Assembly (NCBI RefSeq): GCF_026241095.1
Contig: NZ_JAPFGB010000014.1
Location: 1-64,000, forward strand
Length of the DNA: 64,000 nt
Source of the DNA: Saccharopolyspora sp. NFXS83
GTDB lineage: Bacteria > Actinomycetota > Actinomycetes > Mycobacteriales > Pseudonocardiaceae
Reading direction: 5' to 3'
Each line of letters starts with the position of its first letter. Positions within the stretch are counted from its first letter, which is position 1. The notes beneath the pieces are model-generated. The model made no database searches, was not told the DNA's origin, and was given only the letters and a program-made list of their open reading frames with translations. The translations under genes were made by a program, and so were the position numbers. Below are positions 52,427-61,704 of the stretch, piece after piece.

Positions 52427-53440
52427 TCAGGGCTTCGTCGCTGCGACCGCTCGTTCCGCGTCCCGCGCGAGGTCACCTCCGGAACCGGACTCGGGCCCCT
52501 TCCCCCGCTTCGAACGCGCGCTTCCCGCGGTCAGGACCCAGACGGTGGCCAGCACGATCGCGCAGCCCGCGGATTGCAGCGGCGTCGGAACGTCGCCGAG
52601 CCAGATGATCCCGATCAGCACCGCGCCGATCGGCTGCAGCAGCAGCAACGTCGACGACAGCGCCGGGGCCAACCTGGGCAGCGCCGCCCCCACCAGGAGC
52701 CAGCCGACCGCCTGGCCGAACAGCGCGACCAGCACGAGGCACACCCAGGTCCGCGGCGGGAGGTCGACCTCGATGCCCGACGTGAACAGGCCCGTGATCG
52801 CGGCCATCGCGGCGGCGGCGAACGTCGCCAGGAACACCGGAGCGACCAGGTACTCCGGCGACCGGACGCCGCAGTCCCTGGTGAAGTAGAGGTACCCGGA
52901 GTAGCCCAGCGCCGCGGCCAGCGCGAGCAGCGTGCCCCGCAGCGGAGCGGCTCCCCCGGGAGCGGGGCCGACGACTCCGCCCGCCAACATCACCGCCACC
53001 AGCAGCACCGGGATCGCGACGACGAACCGGCGGGCGAGCGGAGTTCCGGTGATCACGCGCACCACGACGGGGAACAGCACGATCTGCATGTTCACCAGCA
53101 CGGTCGCGATGCCCGGGCCGACGTCGCCGATGCTCACGTTCCACAGCAGGTAGTCCGCGCCGAGGAACGCGCCGCCGAGCAGCGCCATCACGACGAAGCG
53201 CCGGTCCGGCAGGCCGTGCCTGCGCACCTCGCGGACCAGCAGCGGCAGCAGCATGACCAGCGCCAGCGAACACCGGTAGAACGCCGTCGTCACCGAGGAC
53301 GTGCCGGCCAGCGCGATCAGCGTCGCCGACACCGACAGCGACAGCGCCCCCAGCACGACCCACACCACGGGCGCCGTCGATCCCTTCGCGGCGTGCTTCC
53401 ACCCATCAGCGTTCACGGCTTTCACTCTGCCGCCGCACAC
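52427..53440 (-). CDS. EamA/DMT-family transporter
   Basis: This 337-residue membrane protein has ten spans in two EamA repeats (first: VVWVVLGALSLSVSATLIAL to LVNMQIVLFPVVV; second: LRGTLLALAAALGYSGYLYF to LLQPIGAVLIGIIWLGDVPT). The family exports metabolites such as amino acids, purines or cofactors. The start may be GTG at 53440, 53425 or 53416. It is divergent from a LysR gene 50 bases away, so that regulator probably controls it. Confidence 0.87.
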   Translation of the reverse strand: MCGGRVKAVNADGWKHAAKGSTAPVVWVVLGALSLSVSATLIALAGTSSVTTAFYRCSLALVMLLPLLVREVRRHGLPDRRFVVMALLGGAFLGADYLLWNVSIGDVGPGIATVLVNMQIVLFPVVVRVITGTPLARRFVVAIPVLLVAVMLAGGVVGPAPGGAAPLRGTLLALAAALGYSGYLYFTRDCGVRSPEYLVAPVFLATFAAAAMAAITGLFTSGIEVDLPPRTWVCLVLVALFGQAVGWLLVGAALPRLAPALSSTLLLLQPIGAVLIGIIWLGDVPTPLQSAGCAIVLATVWVLTAGSARSKRGKGPESGSGGDLARDAERAVAATKP

Positions 53441-53445
53441 TGCTC

Positions 53446-53490
53446 AGCACTAGTTACTATTTTTCGGCTGATCAGATTAGTATCGCTTAG
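53446..53490. promoter_or_regulatory. Divergent EamA/LysR promoter-operator
   Basis: The gap is AT-rich relative to its surroundings and has two related arms in inverted order (TAGTTACTA near the EamA side, TTAGTATC near the LysR side), as expected for a LysR-type site repressing its own gene and activating its neighbour. Confidence 0.5.
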
Positions 53491-54414
53491 GTGTTGAACT
53501 GGGAGCGCCTCCGCGTGCTGGCCGCGGTGGCCGAGCACGGCTCGGTCGCAGCGGCAGCCGCCGCCCTGCACGTCACCGGTCCCGCCATCACGCAGCAGAT
53601 CCGCAAGCTGGAACGCGAGGCCGGTACCGCGCTGGTGGAGCCGGAGGGGCGCGGGATGCGCCTCACCACGGCCGGCTGGATCGTCGCGGAGGCCGCCGGC
53701 GCGGCGGGCGGCAAGATCGCCGCGGCCGAGCACGCGCTGTCCGAGCTCGACGGCCGCGCCGTCGGACCGCTGCGCATCGGCGCCCTGCACAGCAGCTTCC
53801 GCCTGCTGCTGGCACCGGCCCTGCACAAGCTGGCGCTGCGCCACCCCGACGTCCTGCCCAGCGCGCGCAGCGGCGGCGGGGCGATCGACATGATCCCGCT
53901 GCTGCTCAGCCACGACCTCGATGCGGTGATCATCGAGAACTGGTCGTCGCTGCCGATGCGCATGCCGCCGCGGGTCCAGCTGCACCCGCTCGTCGACCAC
54001 GACGTGGTGCTCGCCGTCGGATCCGAGCACCCGCTCGCCTCCCGCGAGCGCATCGACCTGTCCGACGTGCGCGACCAGGTCTGGGCCGCGTGCCCGCCCG
54101 GAACGGACCACCACGAGGCGCAGCTGCACATCATGCGCCGCCACGACATCGAAGTGGACGTCCGGTTCGTCGCCGACGACTTCCCGACGCAGATGACGAT
54201 CGTCGCGGGCGGACTGGCCGTGTCGCTGGCGCCGCGCGCCGCCGTCGAAAGCTTCCCGGGCGTCCGGCTGATCCCCGTCAGCCCCACGGTCACCCGCACC
54301 ATCGCCGTCGCGATCCGCGGCGGCCCGCCGTCACCCGCCGTCGAAGCCCTCGTCGTCGCACTCCGCGAGGTCGTCCGGGTGATCCCCGGCCAAACCCCGG
54401 CCGACCGCATGTGA
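53491..54414 (+). CDS. LysR-family transcriptional regulator
   Basis: This 307-residue regulator starts at GTG with the LysR winged helix (NWERLRVLAAVAEHGSVAAA, then TGPAITQQIRKLEREAGTAL) at residues 2-62. The periplasmic-binding-like effector domain follows (about 90-295: GPLRIGALHSSFRLLLAPAL, DHDVVLAVGSEHPLAS, ADDFPTQMTIVAGGLAVSLAPR). It is divergent from and probably regulates the EamA exporter. Confidence 0.92.
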   Translation: MLNWERLRVLAAVAEHGSVAAAAAALHVTGPAITQQIRKLEREAGTALVEPEGRGMRLTTAGWIVAEAAGAAGGKIAAAEHALSELDGRAVGPLRIGALHSSFRLLLAPALHKLALRHPDVLPSARSGGGAIDMIPLLLSHDLDAVIIENWSSLPMRMPPRVQLHPLVDHDVVLAVGSEHPLASRERIDLSDVRDQVWAACPPGTDHHEAQLHIMRRHDIEVDVRFVADDFPTQMTIVAGGLAVSLAPRAAVESFPGVRLIPVSPTVTRTIAVAIRGGPPSPAVEALVVALREVVRVIPGQTPADRM

Positions 54415-54436
54415 CCGGGGTTCGGCCGAGCTCTCG

Positions 54437-55255
54437 TCAGGAGGCCTTGGCCTCTTCCGCGGCTCGTTCGGCCGCTTTTTCCTTGCGCCACTGCTCGTCG
54501 TTCTTGCCTTCGCGCCAGTAGCCGGAGATCGACAGGCGGTCCTTGCCCACTCCGCGCTCGTTGAGCAGGTAGCGGCGCAGCTCCCGCACGAAACCGGCCT
54601 CGCCGTGCACGAAGGCGTGCACGTCACCGGACGGGAACTCCGAGTCCCGCACGGCACCGACGAGGTCGTCGCCCGACGAGCGGTGCAGCCAGCGGATCTC
54701 CGCGTCGGCCTTGGTGGACAGCGCCTGCTGCTCGTCGGCACCGTCGACCAGGACGAACGCCCGGACCTGGGATCCGGCGGGCATCGCTTCCAGGGCCGCG
54801 GCGATCGCGGGCAGCGCGCTCTCGTCCCCGACCAGCAGGTGCCAGTCCGCGGCGGCGTCCGGCGCGTACGCCCCGCCGGGTCCGGCCAGCAGCAGTTCGT
54901 CACCGGGCGCGGCGTTCGCCGCCCACGGCCCGGCGAGCCCGGTGTCGCCGTGGTGGACGAAGTCCAAGGTGAGCTCGCCGGCCTGCTGGTCGTAGTGGCG
55001 CACGGTGTAGGTGCGGGTGCTCGGCCACTGCTCGCGGGGCAGCTCGGCGTTGATCACGCCGAGGTCGAACGGCTCCGGGTAGGACACGCCGTCGACGGGA
55101 AAGACCACCTTCACGTACGCGTCGGTGAACTCGTTGGCCTGGAAGGCCCGCATTCCCTCCCCTCCCGCGACGATGCGGATCATGTGCGGGGTGAGTTGTT
55201 CCTTGCGCAGCACTCGCAGCCGCTTGACCGGCCTGGACTTGCCCGCTTGAGCCAT
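54437..55255 (-). CDS. Siderophore-interacting protein (NAD(P)H ferric-siderophore reductase)
   Basis: This 272-residue flavoprotein reduces ferric siderophores in the cytosol to release iron. The FAD-binding domain contains the RTYTVRHYD motif and VHHGDTGLAGPWA. The C-terminal SIP domain has LLVGDESALPAIAAALEAMP and VHGEAGFVRELRRYL, YWREGKNDEQW. A lysine/glutamate-rich tail ends the protein. Upstream is a clear DtxR/IdeR box, so it is iron-repressed. Confidence 0.92.
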   Translation of the reverse strand: MAQAGKSRPVKRLRVLRKEQLTPHMIRIVAGGEGMRAFQANEFTDAYVKVVFPVDGVSYPEPFDLGVINAELPREQWPSTRTYTVRHYDQQAGELTLDFVHHGDTGLAGPWAANAAPGDELLLAGPGGAYAPDAAADWHLLVGDESALPAIAAALEAMPAGSQVRAFVLVDGADEQQALSTKADAEIRWLHRSSGDDLVGAVRDSEFPSGDVHAFVHGEAGFVRELRRYLLNERGVGKDRLSISGYWREGKNDEQWRKEKAAERAAEEAKAS

Positions 55256-55282
55256 CAGCTCTCCTCATCGCGACTGGTTCTC

Positions 55283-55301
55283 TGAGGCAAGGCTAACCTG
55301 A
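55283..55301 (-). promoter_or_regulatory. DtxR/IdeR iron box
   Basis: Read on the minus strand, TCAGGTTAGCCTTGCCTCA closely follows the 19-bp actinobacterial iron box (AGGTTAGCC-type half-sites) 28 bases ahead of the siderophore-interacting protein start. Confidence 0.8.
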
Positions 55302-55347
55302 CAGCGGGGGCGGGTTCAGCTCACCCGGTCAGGACCGCCCGAAACGA

Positions 55348-57264
55348 TCAGCGCACCGCGATCACCGCGAACGGACCCGCGTCACGCCGGACGAAGGCGG
55401 CCGAGTCGAACAGCGCCGGGTCGAACCGCACGTCGTAGACCTGGACGTTGGGCTGGTGCGGGAACGCGTCGTGCGACAGCGTCAGGTGCAGCCCGTCGCT
55501 CTCGCGGCGCAGCAGGAACGCGTCCGGCGCCGGGTACGGGCTGCGCCGCAGCAGCGCGGCGAGCTCCTCGGGGCCGCTCGCCGCCGCCCACTCGCGGATC
55601 ACGGCGGCGCGGTCCTCGTAGGCCGACAGCGGGTTCGCGTAGTGCGGCGTCTCCTGCTGGAAGCCCCAGTACGGGGCGAACGACATGATCGGGTGGTAGG
55701 TCGTGAGCACCGTGATGTCCGCCGGTGCGCGCCCCGTGAGATCGCCGAGCGCTGCCGTGAGCTCGTCGTTCCAGGAGCCGGGTTCCGCCGGATCGGCCCG
55801 GCGCTGCGCGTTGGCGCCCGTCGGGTAGTAGTCCTGGTACGCCGGAGCCGCCGACTCGTCCACCGCGGACGCGAGCGCGGTCTCGACGGTGCTCACCGCG
55901 CCCGCCAGCGGCAGCAGGAACCCGAGCACCGCGACCTGCCGCCGGAACCGGGCGTCCAGCCGCGTGCGCGCCCAGCCCCACAGGTCGAGCAGCCCCAGCA
56001 CTCCGGCCACCGCCAGCAGCACCTCCAGCGCGGCCGTGGTCCGGAACGCCAGCAACGTCGTCTGCGCCGCCACCGCCAGCGCCGACAACCCGAACCACGC
56101 GTACACCGAGGCCGTCAGCACCAGCAGCGCCGCCGCGGCCTCGCTGCGCCGGAACGCCAGCACCAGCCAGCAGAAACCGGCCAGGCACAACGCGCCGAAC
56201 AAGGTCGGTTCGAGGAACGGGAACGGCGGCACCGACTCCGCGGGCAGGTACCGGTTCGCCGCGCCCGCCGACCCGGCACCGCCCAGCTTCGCCAGCACGA
56301 ACGGCGCCCACACCAGCAGCGCCACCGCCGCCGCGACCGCGCCGATCACCGCGAGCCGCAGCGCCGGCCCACCGGCCACGCGGCGCCACGCGCCGCCCGC
56401 CCGCAGCCGCCGCGCGGCGACCACGGCCGCCATCACCACCAGCACCATCGTGGCGAACGCCAGGTACAGCGCGTAGGTGATCGCGGCGAAGCCCAGGAAC
56501 AGCCCGAGCCCCACCGTCGCCGCCCGGTGCGGATGCTCCCGGCAGCGCAGCACGTGCCAGGCCGCCACCGCGACCGGCACCAGCCACGCCACCGACATCC
56601 ACGCGTACGGCTCGTCGAAGCCGCGCAGGAACCCGCTGAGCGTGGTGGCGACCGCGCACAGCACGGCGATCCGCCTGCGGACCACGACGCTCCACAACGT
56701 GAACGCGACCCCGGCGGTCACCGCGATCGTCAGCAGCGCGAACGGCTTGAACGCGGCCCACGCCGGCATCCCGGTCAGCTCGGCGAAGCGGCCCCCGAGC
56801 CAGAACCAGCCCGCCGGGTAGTACGGCGCCAGGCCCGGGTAGTTCATGTCGGCGAGCGCGGGCGAGTCGGCGAACCGCGTCAGGTACTGCATCCGGAACA
56901 TCTGGTCGACGGAGACGCCGCCGTAGTACAGCCGCGTCGGCTCCAGCGGCCACGCCAGCACGGTGGTCGCCAGCGCGGGCAGCGCCACCCACACCGCGGG
57001 CAGCCGCAGTGCCGCGGGAATCCGGTCCGCCCAGCGGGCGCCGCCGAGCAGCAGCGCCAGCAGCAGCGCGGCGCAGGCGGTGGCGGCGAGCGCGGGGAGC
57101 TCGGTGGGCTCGCTGAGCCCGAGCCGGGCGATGGGGAACTGCACCGCGAGGCTCACGACGACGGCCACCAGCACGACTACCGAGAGTTCGCCTGCCAGCC
57201 GCCGCGGCGACATCCGGAGCGAGCATCCCTGCGCATCGCCTGCGCCACCTGCGGCCGAGCCCAT
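55348..57264 (-). CDS. aftA: Galactan 5-O-arabinofuranosyltransferase, AftA-like
   Basis: This GT-C membrane enzyme of about 638 residues adds the first arabinofuranose from decaprenyl-phospho-arabinose onto cell-wall galactan. About 11-13 spans are followed by a soluble extracytoplasmic C-terminal domain (about 480-638). The conserved loop YYGGVSVDQMFRMQYLTRF with LADMNYPGLAPYYPAGWFW (about residues 113-152) contains the acidic residues typical of AftA. Translation may start at M18 (57213). Its presence implies an arabinogalactan wall. Confidence 0.85.
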   Translation of the reverse strand: MGSAAGGAGDAQGCSLRMSPRRLAGELSVVVLVAVVVSLAVQFPIARLGLSEPTELPALAATACAALLLALLLGGARWADRIPAALRLPAVWVALPALATTVLAWPLEPTRLYYGGVSVDQMFRMQYLTRFADSPALADMNYPGLAPYYPAGWFWLGGRFAELTGMPAWAAFKPFALLTIAVTAGVAFTLWSVVVRRRIAVLCAVATTLSGFLRGFDEPYAWMSVAWLVPVAVAAWHVLRCREHPHRAATVGLGLFLGFAAITYALYLAFATMVLVVMAAVVAARRLRAGGAWRRVAGGPALRLAVIGAVAAAVALLVWAPFVLAKLGGAGSAGAANRYLPAESVPPFPFLEPTLFGALCLAGFCWLVLAFRRSEAAAALLVLTASVYAWFGLSALAVAAQTTLLAFRTTAALEVLLAVAGVLGLLDLWGWARTRLDARFRRQVAVLGFLLPLAGAVSTVETALASAVDESAAPAYQDYYPTGANAQRRADPAEPGSWNDELTAALGDLTGRAPADITVLTTYHPIMSFAPYWGFQQETPHYANPLSAYEDRAAVIREWAAASGPEELAALLRRSPYPAPDAFLLRRESDGLHLTLSHDAFPHQPNVQVYDVRFDPALFDSAAFVRRDAGPFAVIAVR

Positions 57265-57378
57265 GATCAGGTGACTATACGTATCTAAGACTCACTCGCA
57301 AGAGTGAAAAGGAGGAGCCGACGACAAGACCAACGACCGCTGATCCGAACGGATCGCACCGCCGTCGCGCCGCGGTGC

Positions 57379-58014
57379 TCAGTCCGGGCGGAGCCCCTGG
57401 GCCAACCGGGCGAACGCCGAGTCGAGGTGATCGTGCAGAGCGGAATCCGGGTCGGCCCGGTGCCAGCACTGGATCGCCACCCGCAGCGTCGTCACCGCCG
57501 TCGCCGCCAGCTGCCGCACGTACGGATCCTCCTGCTCGCTCCCGGTGCGGCGAGCCAGCCCTTCGGCCAGCGCCTGCTCCAAGTCCCACGAGGCCAGCGC
57601 CACCCGGCTCACCAGGTCGGGGTGATCGCGCAGGACCAAGGCCTGATCGCGCCAGGTGGGCGCGGCCATCGCGGTGTCGATCGCCTCCCCGAGCACCTGG
57701 TGCACGACGCTCAGCAACGATTCCGCGGCCGGGCGGTCGACGATGCGCCGCGCGGTGCTCCCGACGGTCTGCGGATCCCAGGGGACCAGCACCTCTTCCT
57801 TCGAGGCGAAGTAGTTGAAGAAGGTGCGCGCCGACACGTCCGCCGCGGCGCAGATGTCCTCCACGGTGACCGACACCGGGCCGTGATCCCGGAACAACCG
57901 GACCGCGGCCTGCTGCAGCGCCCGCCTGGTGGCGCGCTTCTTGCGCTCGCGCAGGCCCTCCTGCTCGCGCGGCGGGAGGTCGCCGGACGCTCGGGGCATC
58001 GTGGTTCTGGACAT
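57379..58014 (-). CDS. TetR-family transcriptional regulator
   Basis: This 211-residue repressor has an N-terminal helix-turn-helix at about residues 22-68 (RRALQQAAVRLFRDHGPVSV, ICAAADVSARTFFNYFASKE; the RTFFNYFASKEE recognition helix is typical of TetR efflux regulators) and a helical ligand domain. It is divergent from the exporter-like membrane protein at 58373. The gap between them has a 35-bp palindrome that is its probable operator. It may thus sense a product of the oxygenase/methyltransferase/acyltransferase cassette further on. Confidence 0.9.
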   Translation of the reverse strand: MSRTTMPRASGDLPPREQEGLRERKKRATRRALQQAAVRLFRDHGPVSVTVEDICAAADVSARTFFNYFASKEEVLVPWDPQTVGSTARRIVDRPAAESLLSVVHQVLGEAIDTAMAAPTWRDQALVLRDHPDLVSRVALASWDLEQALAEGLARRTGSEQEDPYVRQLAATAVTTLRVAIQCWHRADPDSALHDHLDSAFARLAQGLRPD

Positions 58015-58139
58015 CCTGGGCTCCCGTTCACGGATCCGTCGCGGCCGGATGCACGTCGGGCCGTCCATCGTAGTGCGCGGCACCCCCGGCACTCCGACTC
58101 CGCCCCAACCGGACAAAGCACGACACCGGGAAAAAGTTG

Positions 58140-58174
58140 CAGTACGTGCATTCTTGCATCGAATGCAGGTACTG
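58140..58174. promoter_or_regulatory. 35-bp TetR-type operator palindrome
   Basis: CAGTAC-g-TGCATTC, a seven-base centre, then GAATGCA-g-GTACTG: thirteen paired bases per arm with a single mismatched pair. It lies between the divergent TetR gene and the membrane protein gene, in a gap (58015-58372) with no other gene. Confidence 0.75.
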
Positions 58175-58372
58175 ATACCGTTTCGGAGCCCGGGTCGCCG
58201 GGGCAGCAGGCATCGTCGCCGCGCCCGGAGTCCCGCATCGCCGACATCGCCCCGCACTCGACTCCGCGCAGCCGACCTGTCACGGGGCGCCCGGACGGCG
58301 GTTCGCCGCACTCGATCCGCAGCCCGGCACGAGCTCACCCGCTCACGCCGCCACCGAGACAAGGAGCAAGTC

Positions 58373-59695
58373 GTGCCCGAGCAGCAGCCGACATCGCTGG
58401 TCCGCACCCTGGCATCGTCGCTGTGGTTCCCGATCTTCTTCATCCTCGGCTTCGTGCTGTGCTACCTGCTGCCGTTCCACGCGCCGTCGCCGCACCACTT
58501 GCCGGTGGTGGCCGTCGGCGAGCAGGTCGCCCAGCAGCTCGACGCGAAGTTCGCCGCGGCACTGCCCGGCGGAGTCGACGTGGCCGCCGTCCCCGACGCC
58601 GCGGCGGCTCGCGCGGCGATCACCGACCGGGAGGCCGTCGCCGCCTACGACCCGGCCTCGGGCGAACTGTTCTACGCCAAGGCCAACGGCGCCGCCCTGG
58701 TGCAGTTCCTGCAGCAGATGTTCACGCCCGTCGCCGCCGCGGGCGGGCATGCGCTGACCACCGTCGACCTCGCCCCCACCGCCCCGGGCGACGTGCTGGG
58801 CACCGGGCTGTTCTACCTGCTGCTGGCGATGAACATCCCGCCGTACGTCACGGTCATGGTGCTGCTGCGCGCCGAACTCACCACCCGCCAGAAGCTGCTG
58901 TCGCTGGTCGGCGTCGGAGCGTTCGCCTCGATCGTCTGCTACGCGGCGGGCCGCCTCCTCGACGTGATCCCCGCGCACCCGGTGGTGGTGCTGCTCGGGT
59001 TCCTGCTCACCCAGGCCGTCGGCTGGACGACGTTCGGCCTGGTGCCGCTGGTGAAGCAGTTCATCCCCGGTGTCGCCATGACGCTGTTCGTGCTGCTGAG
59101 CATGCCCTCCAGCGGCGGGGCGATCCCGAAGGAGCTGGTGCACCCGTTCTTCCAGTTCTTCCACCTGCTGCTGCCGCTGGGCGAGGCGGCCGACTCGATC
59201 CGCGGCATCCTCTACTTCGACGGCGCCGGATCGTGGCCGGGGATCGTCGGGCTCGTGGCCTGGTGCGTGGCCGGGGTGGCGCTCACCGCCGCGACCCAGT
59301 GGTACGCGAAGCGCAAGCAGGACCGGGACCCGGAGGCCGTGGCCGAAGCCGGTTCCTACGAGCACGAGGACGACAGCGCAACCGTGGTCGACCCGCTCTT
59401 CGAGCCCCCGCAGCCCGCGCACCACCGGACGCTGGCGGGCAGCGTCCGGCTGCGGGGCGACGTGCCCGCGGCGGGCGCCGTGGTGACCGTGACGGACTCG
59501 GCGGGCAACCAGCTCGCGCGGGTCGACGCCGACGCCGACGGCTGCTACGAGGTGCACGACCTGCCGGACCGGTTCGTCACCGTCGTCGCCGCCGCGCGCG
59601 GAGCGGCACCCGCGGCCAGCCGGGTCTCGGTGCCGAACGGGCGCAGCGGTCACGACTTCGTGCTCGTGCCGATCTCCGAGCCCGCAGGGCGCTGA
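58373..59695 (+). CDS. YhgE/ABC-2-type membrane protein with C-terminal carboxypeptidase-regulatory-like domain
   Basis: This 440-residue protein has one N-terminal span (LWFPIFFILGFVLCYLLPF), an extracytoplasmic domain (about 45-135), five further spans (about 140-310, including MNIPPYVTVMVLLRAELTTR and SMPSSGGAIPKELVHPFFQF), then a cytoplasmic-side linker. It ends in a beta-sandwich of the carboxypeptidase regulatory type (GSVRLRGDVPAAGAVVTVTD to VPNGRSGHDFVLVP). The plan resembles YhgE/Pip proteins linked to export or phage infection. GTG 58373 follows AAGGAGCAAGTC. TetR control suggests an inducible export function. Confidence 0.7.
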   Translation: MPEQQPTSLVRTLASSLWFPIFFILGFVLCYLLPFHAPSPHHLPVVAVGEQVAQQLDAKFAAALPGGVDVAAVPDAAAARAAITDREAVAAYDPASGELFYAKANGAALVQFLQQMFTPVAAAGGHALTTVDLAPTAPGDVLGTGLFYLLLAMNIPPYVTVMVLLRAELTTRQKLLSLVGVGAFASIVCYAAGRLLDVIPAHPVVVLLGFLLTQAVGWTTFGLVPLVKQFIPGVAMTLFVLLSMPSSGGAIPKELVHPFFQFFHLLLPLGEAADSIRGILYFDGAGSWPGIVGLVAWCVAGVALTAATQWYAKRKQDRDPEAVAEAGSYEHEDDSATVVDPLFEPPQPAHHRTLAGSVRLRGDVPAAGAVVTVTDSAGNQLARVDADADGCYEVHDLPDRFVTVVAAARGAAPAASRVSVPNGRSGHDFVLVPISEPAGR

Positions 59696-59992
59696 GGCGA
59701 TCTCCCGAGGGGCGCGGCCGATCCGGTCACGCCCCTTTACACGTCGCGGCACCGGAGGCACAAAGCGATCCCGATCACACGATCCGCGTTCGCGAACCTG
59801 CTGCGCTCCCAGCAAATCCGCTAATTTGATCTTCGCGAGAAAAACCGCCCGGATTCCCCGACGCGGCGGGCACCCGCCAGTAACCGCGCCATGCCAGATT
59901 CGTTGGATCCGGAGTACACCGCAGCGGCGCGGATCGCGTGCACCGGGCCCGCTTCGCTCGGGTCGGTGAACTCGACGTGCGGAGAGGACCAC

Positions 59993-60862
59993 ATGAGCGC
60001 ATCCGAGTCCCCACTGGTCGAGCGAGTGGTCGACACGACCCGCTACCCCCTCGCGGAACCGGACGGTCCCGGCTGGACCGAGGTGGTCGCCCGTGCTCGC
60101 CACGACCTGGCCGAGCACGGCTGCAGCGTGCTGCCCGACTTCATCCGTCCCGCGCTGCAGGAGGAACTGCGGCGGGAATGCGCGGAGATCGCGCCGGAAG
60201 CGCACTACGACGTCGAGGTCGTCAACGCCTACAACATCGACACCAGCATCGAGCTGCCTCCGGAGCACCCCGGCCGCAAGACCCTGGAGCGCGGCAACGC
60301 GTTCGTGGCGCGCGACCAGATCCCCGCCGAGGCCATCATCCACCGGCTCTACGCGAACCCGCTGTTCCAGCGGTTCCTCGCCGACTGCGTGCAGCTGCCG
60401 CGGATCCACCCGCTCGCCGACCCGCTGGCCGGGCTCACGCTCAACGTCGTCAATCCCGGCATGGCGCACCCGTGGCACTTCGACACCAACGAGTTCGCGG
60501 TCAGCATGCTGACCCAGGAACCGGAGTCCGGCGGCGGATTCGAGTACTGCCAGGACATCCGCTCCGGCGACGAGGAGAACTTCGACGACGTGCGGGCCGT
60601 GCTCGACGGCGACGGCGAGCACCTCGTCCGGCGGCTGACCTTGCGGCCCGGCGACCTGCAGCTGTTCAAGGGGCGCTACTCGCTGCACCGGGTCACCGAG
60701 GTCGGCGGGTCGACGGCGCGCTACTCGGCGATCTTCGCCTACAGCGAGCGGCCCGGAGTCATCGGCAGCGTCTCGCGCACCAAGCAGATCTTCGGCCGGG
60801 TCCTGCCCGAGCACGTAGCGGCCGAGGGCAACGCCGTGCGCGGCGACGCGCTGCTCGACTGA
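59993..60862 (+). CDS. Non-heme iron 2-oxoglutarate-dependent oxygenase
   Basis: This 289-residue cupin-fold enzyme shows a facial triad: H162 and D164 in HPWHFDTNEF, H232 in RYSLHRVTEV, with R243 (TARYSAIFAYSERPG) to bind 2-oxoglutarate. Because the second ligand is Asp, not Gly or Ala, it should hydroxylate or desaturate rather than halogenate. It is not of the TauD/gamma-butyrobetaine-hydroxylase type by eye. GGAGAGGACCAC precedes ATG 59993; an upstream ATG at 59891 lacks such a site. It is first of three closely spaced genes with a methyltransferase and an acyltransferase. Confidence 0.8.
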   Translation: MSASESPLVERVVDTTRYPLAEPDGPGWTEVVARARHDLAEHGCSVLPDFIRPALQEELRRECAEIAPEAHYDVEVVNAYNIDTSIELPPEHPGRKTLERGNAFVARDQIPAEAIIHRLYANPLFQRFLADCVQLPRIHPLADPLAGLTLNVVNPGMAHPWHFDTNEFAVSMLTQEPESGGGFEYCQDIRSGDEENFDDVRAVLDGDGEHLVRRLTLRPGDLQLFKGRYSLHRVTEVGGSTARYSAIFAYSERPGVIGSVSRTKQIFGRVLPEHVAAEGNAVRGDALLD

Positions 60863-60894
60863 CCACGTCCCCCCTCGCAGAGGAGCACCGGCCC

Positions 60895-61704
60895 GTGCAG
60901 TTCGATTCCACCGGAAAAGTCACGCTGGACCACATCTACACCCGTCCCGATCCGCGGGACTACTTCCGCACCTTGCGGACCCTGGACTACCGGATTCCGC
61001 AACTGGCGAAACCGTACTTCGGCAAATTCCTCGACGAGTACCGGCAGGCACGCCAGGTGGCGGTACCGACGGTCGTCGACATCGGCAGTTCCTACGGCAT
61101 CAACGCCGCGCTGCTGAAGTGCGACGCGGCGCTGGACGAGCTCTACGCGCACTACACCGACCCGGCCGCCGATTCGCTGGGGCACGAGGAGATGCTGGCC
61201 CGCGACCGGGACTGGCTGCGGGCGCGCGGCGGCGGGCGCGACGCGCGGTTCATCGGCCTCGACACCTCGCGGCCCGCCCTGGACTACGCCCTCGACGCCG
61301 GGTTCCTCGACGACGTCGTGCACGCCGACCTGGAGGCGCGGGAACCGGACGAGCAGCAGCGGCGGCGGCTCGCCACCGCCGACGTGGTCGTGTCCACCGG
61401 TTGCCTCGGCTACGTCGGGGAGCGCACGGTCCGCCGCATCGCCGACGCCGCGGGACCGCGCAAGCCGTGGATGGCGCATTTCGTGCTGCGCATGTTCCCG
61501 TTCACCGAAGTGGCCGCGAGCCTCGCGGAGCTAGGCTACGAAACCGTGCACGTCGACGGCGCTTTCGAACAGCGCCGGTTCGCCTCGCCGCAAGAACGGG
61601 CCCTGATGCTGGACACGCTGGCCGGCGCCGGAGTTTCCCCGGACGGCTTGGAAAGCGAGGGCTGGCTCTACGCGGAACTGTTCCTGTCCCGACCACCCGA
61701 ATGA
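60895..61704 (+). CDS. Class I SAM-dependent methyltransferase-like protein
   Basis: This 269-residue protein has the SAM-binding motif I VVDIGSSYGINAALLK (about residues 60-75), an acidic loop after the second strand (RFIGLDTSRPALDYALDAG) and VVVSTGCLGYVGE for motif IV. The N-terminal 55 residues (TLDYRIPQLAKPYFGKFLDE) and the rest do not point to a known substrate class; O- or N-methylation are both possible. GTG 60895 follows GAGGAG. Its stop overlaps a possible ATG of the acyltransferase gene. Confidence 0.8.
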   Translation: MQFDSTGKVTLDHIYTRPDPRDYFRTLRTLDYRIPQLAKPYFGKFLDEYRQARQVAVPTVVDIGSSYGINAALLKCDAALDELYAHYTDPAADSLGHEEMLARDRDWLRARGGGRDARFIGLDTSRPALDYALDAGFLDDVVHADLEAREPDEQQRRRLATADVVVSTGCLGYVGERTVRRIADAAGPRKPWMAHFVLRMFPFTEVAASLAELGYETVHVDGAFEQRRFASPQERALMLDTLAGAGVSPDGLESEGWLYAELFLSRPPE

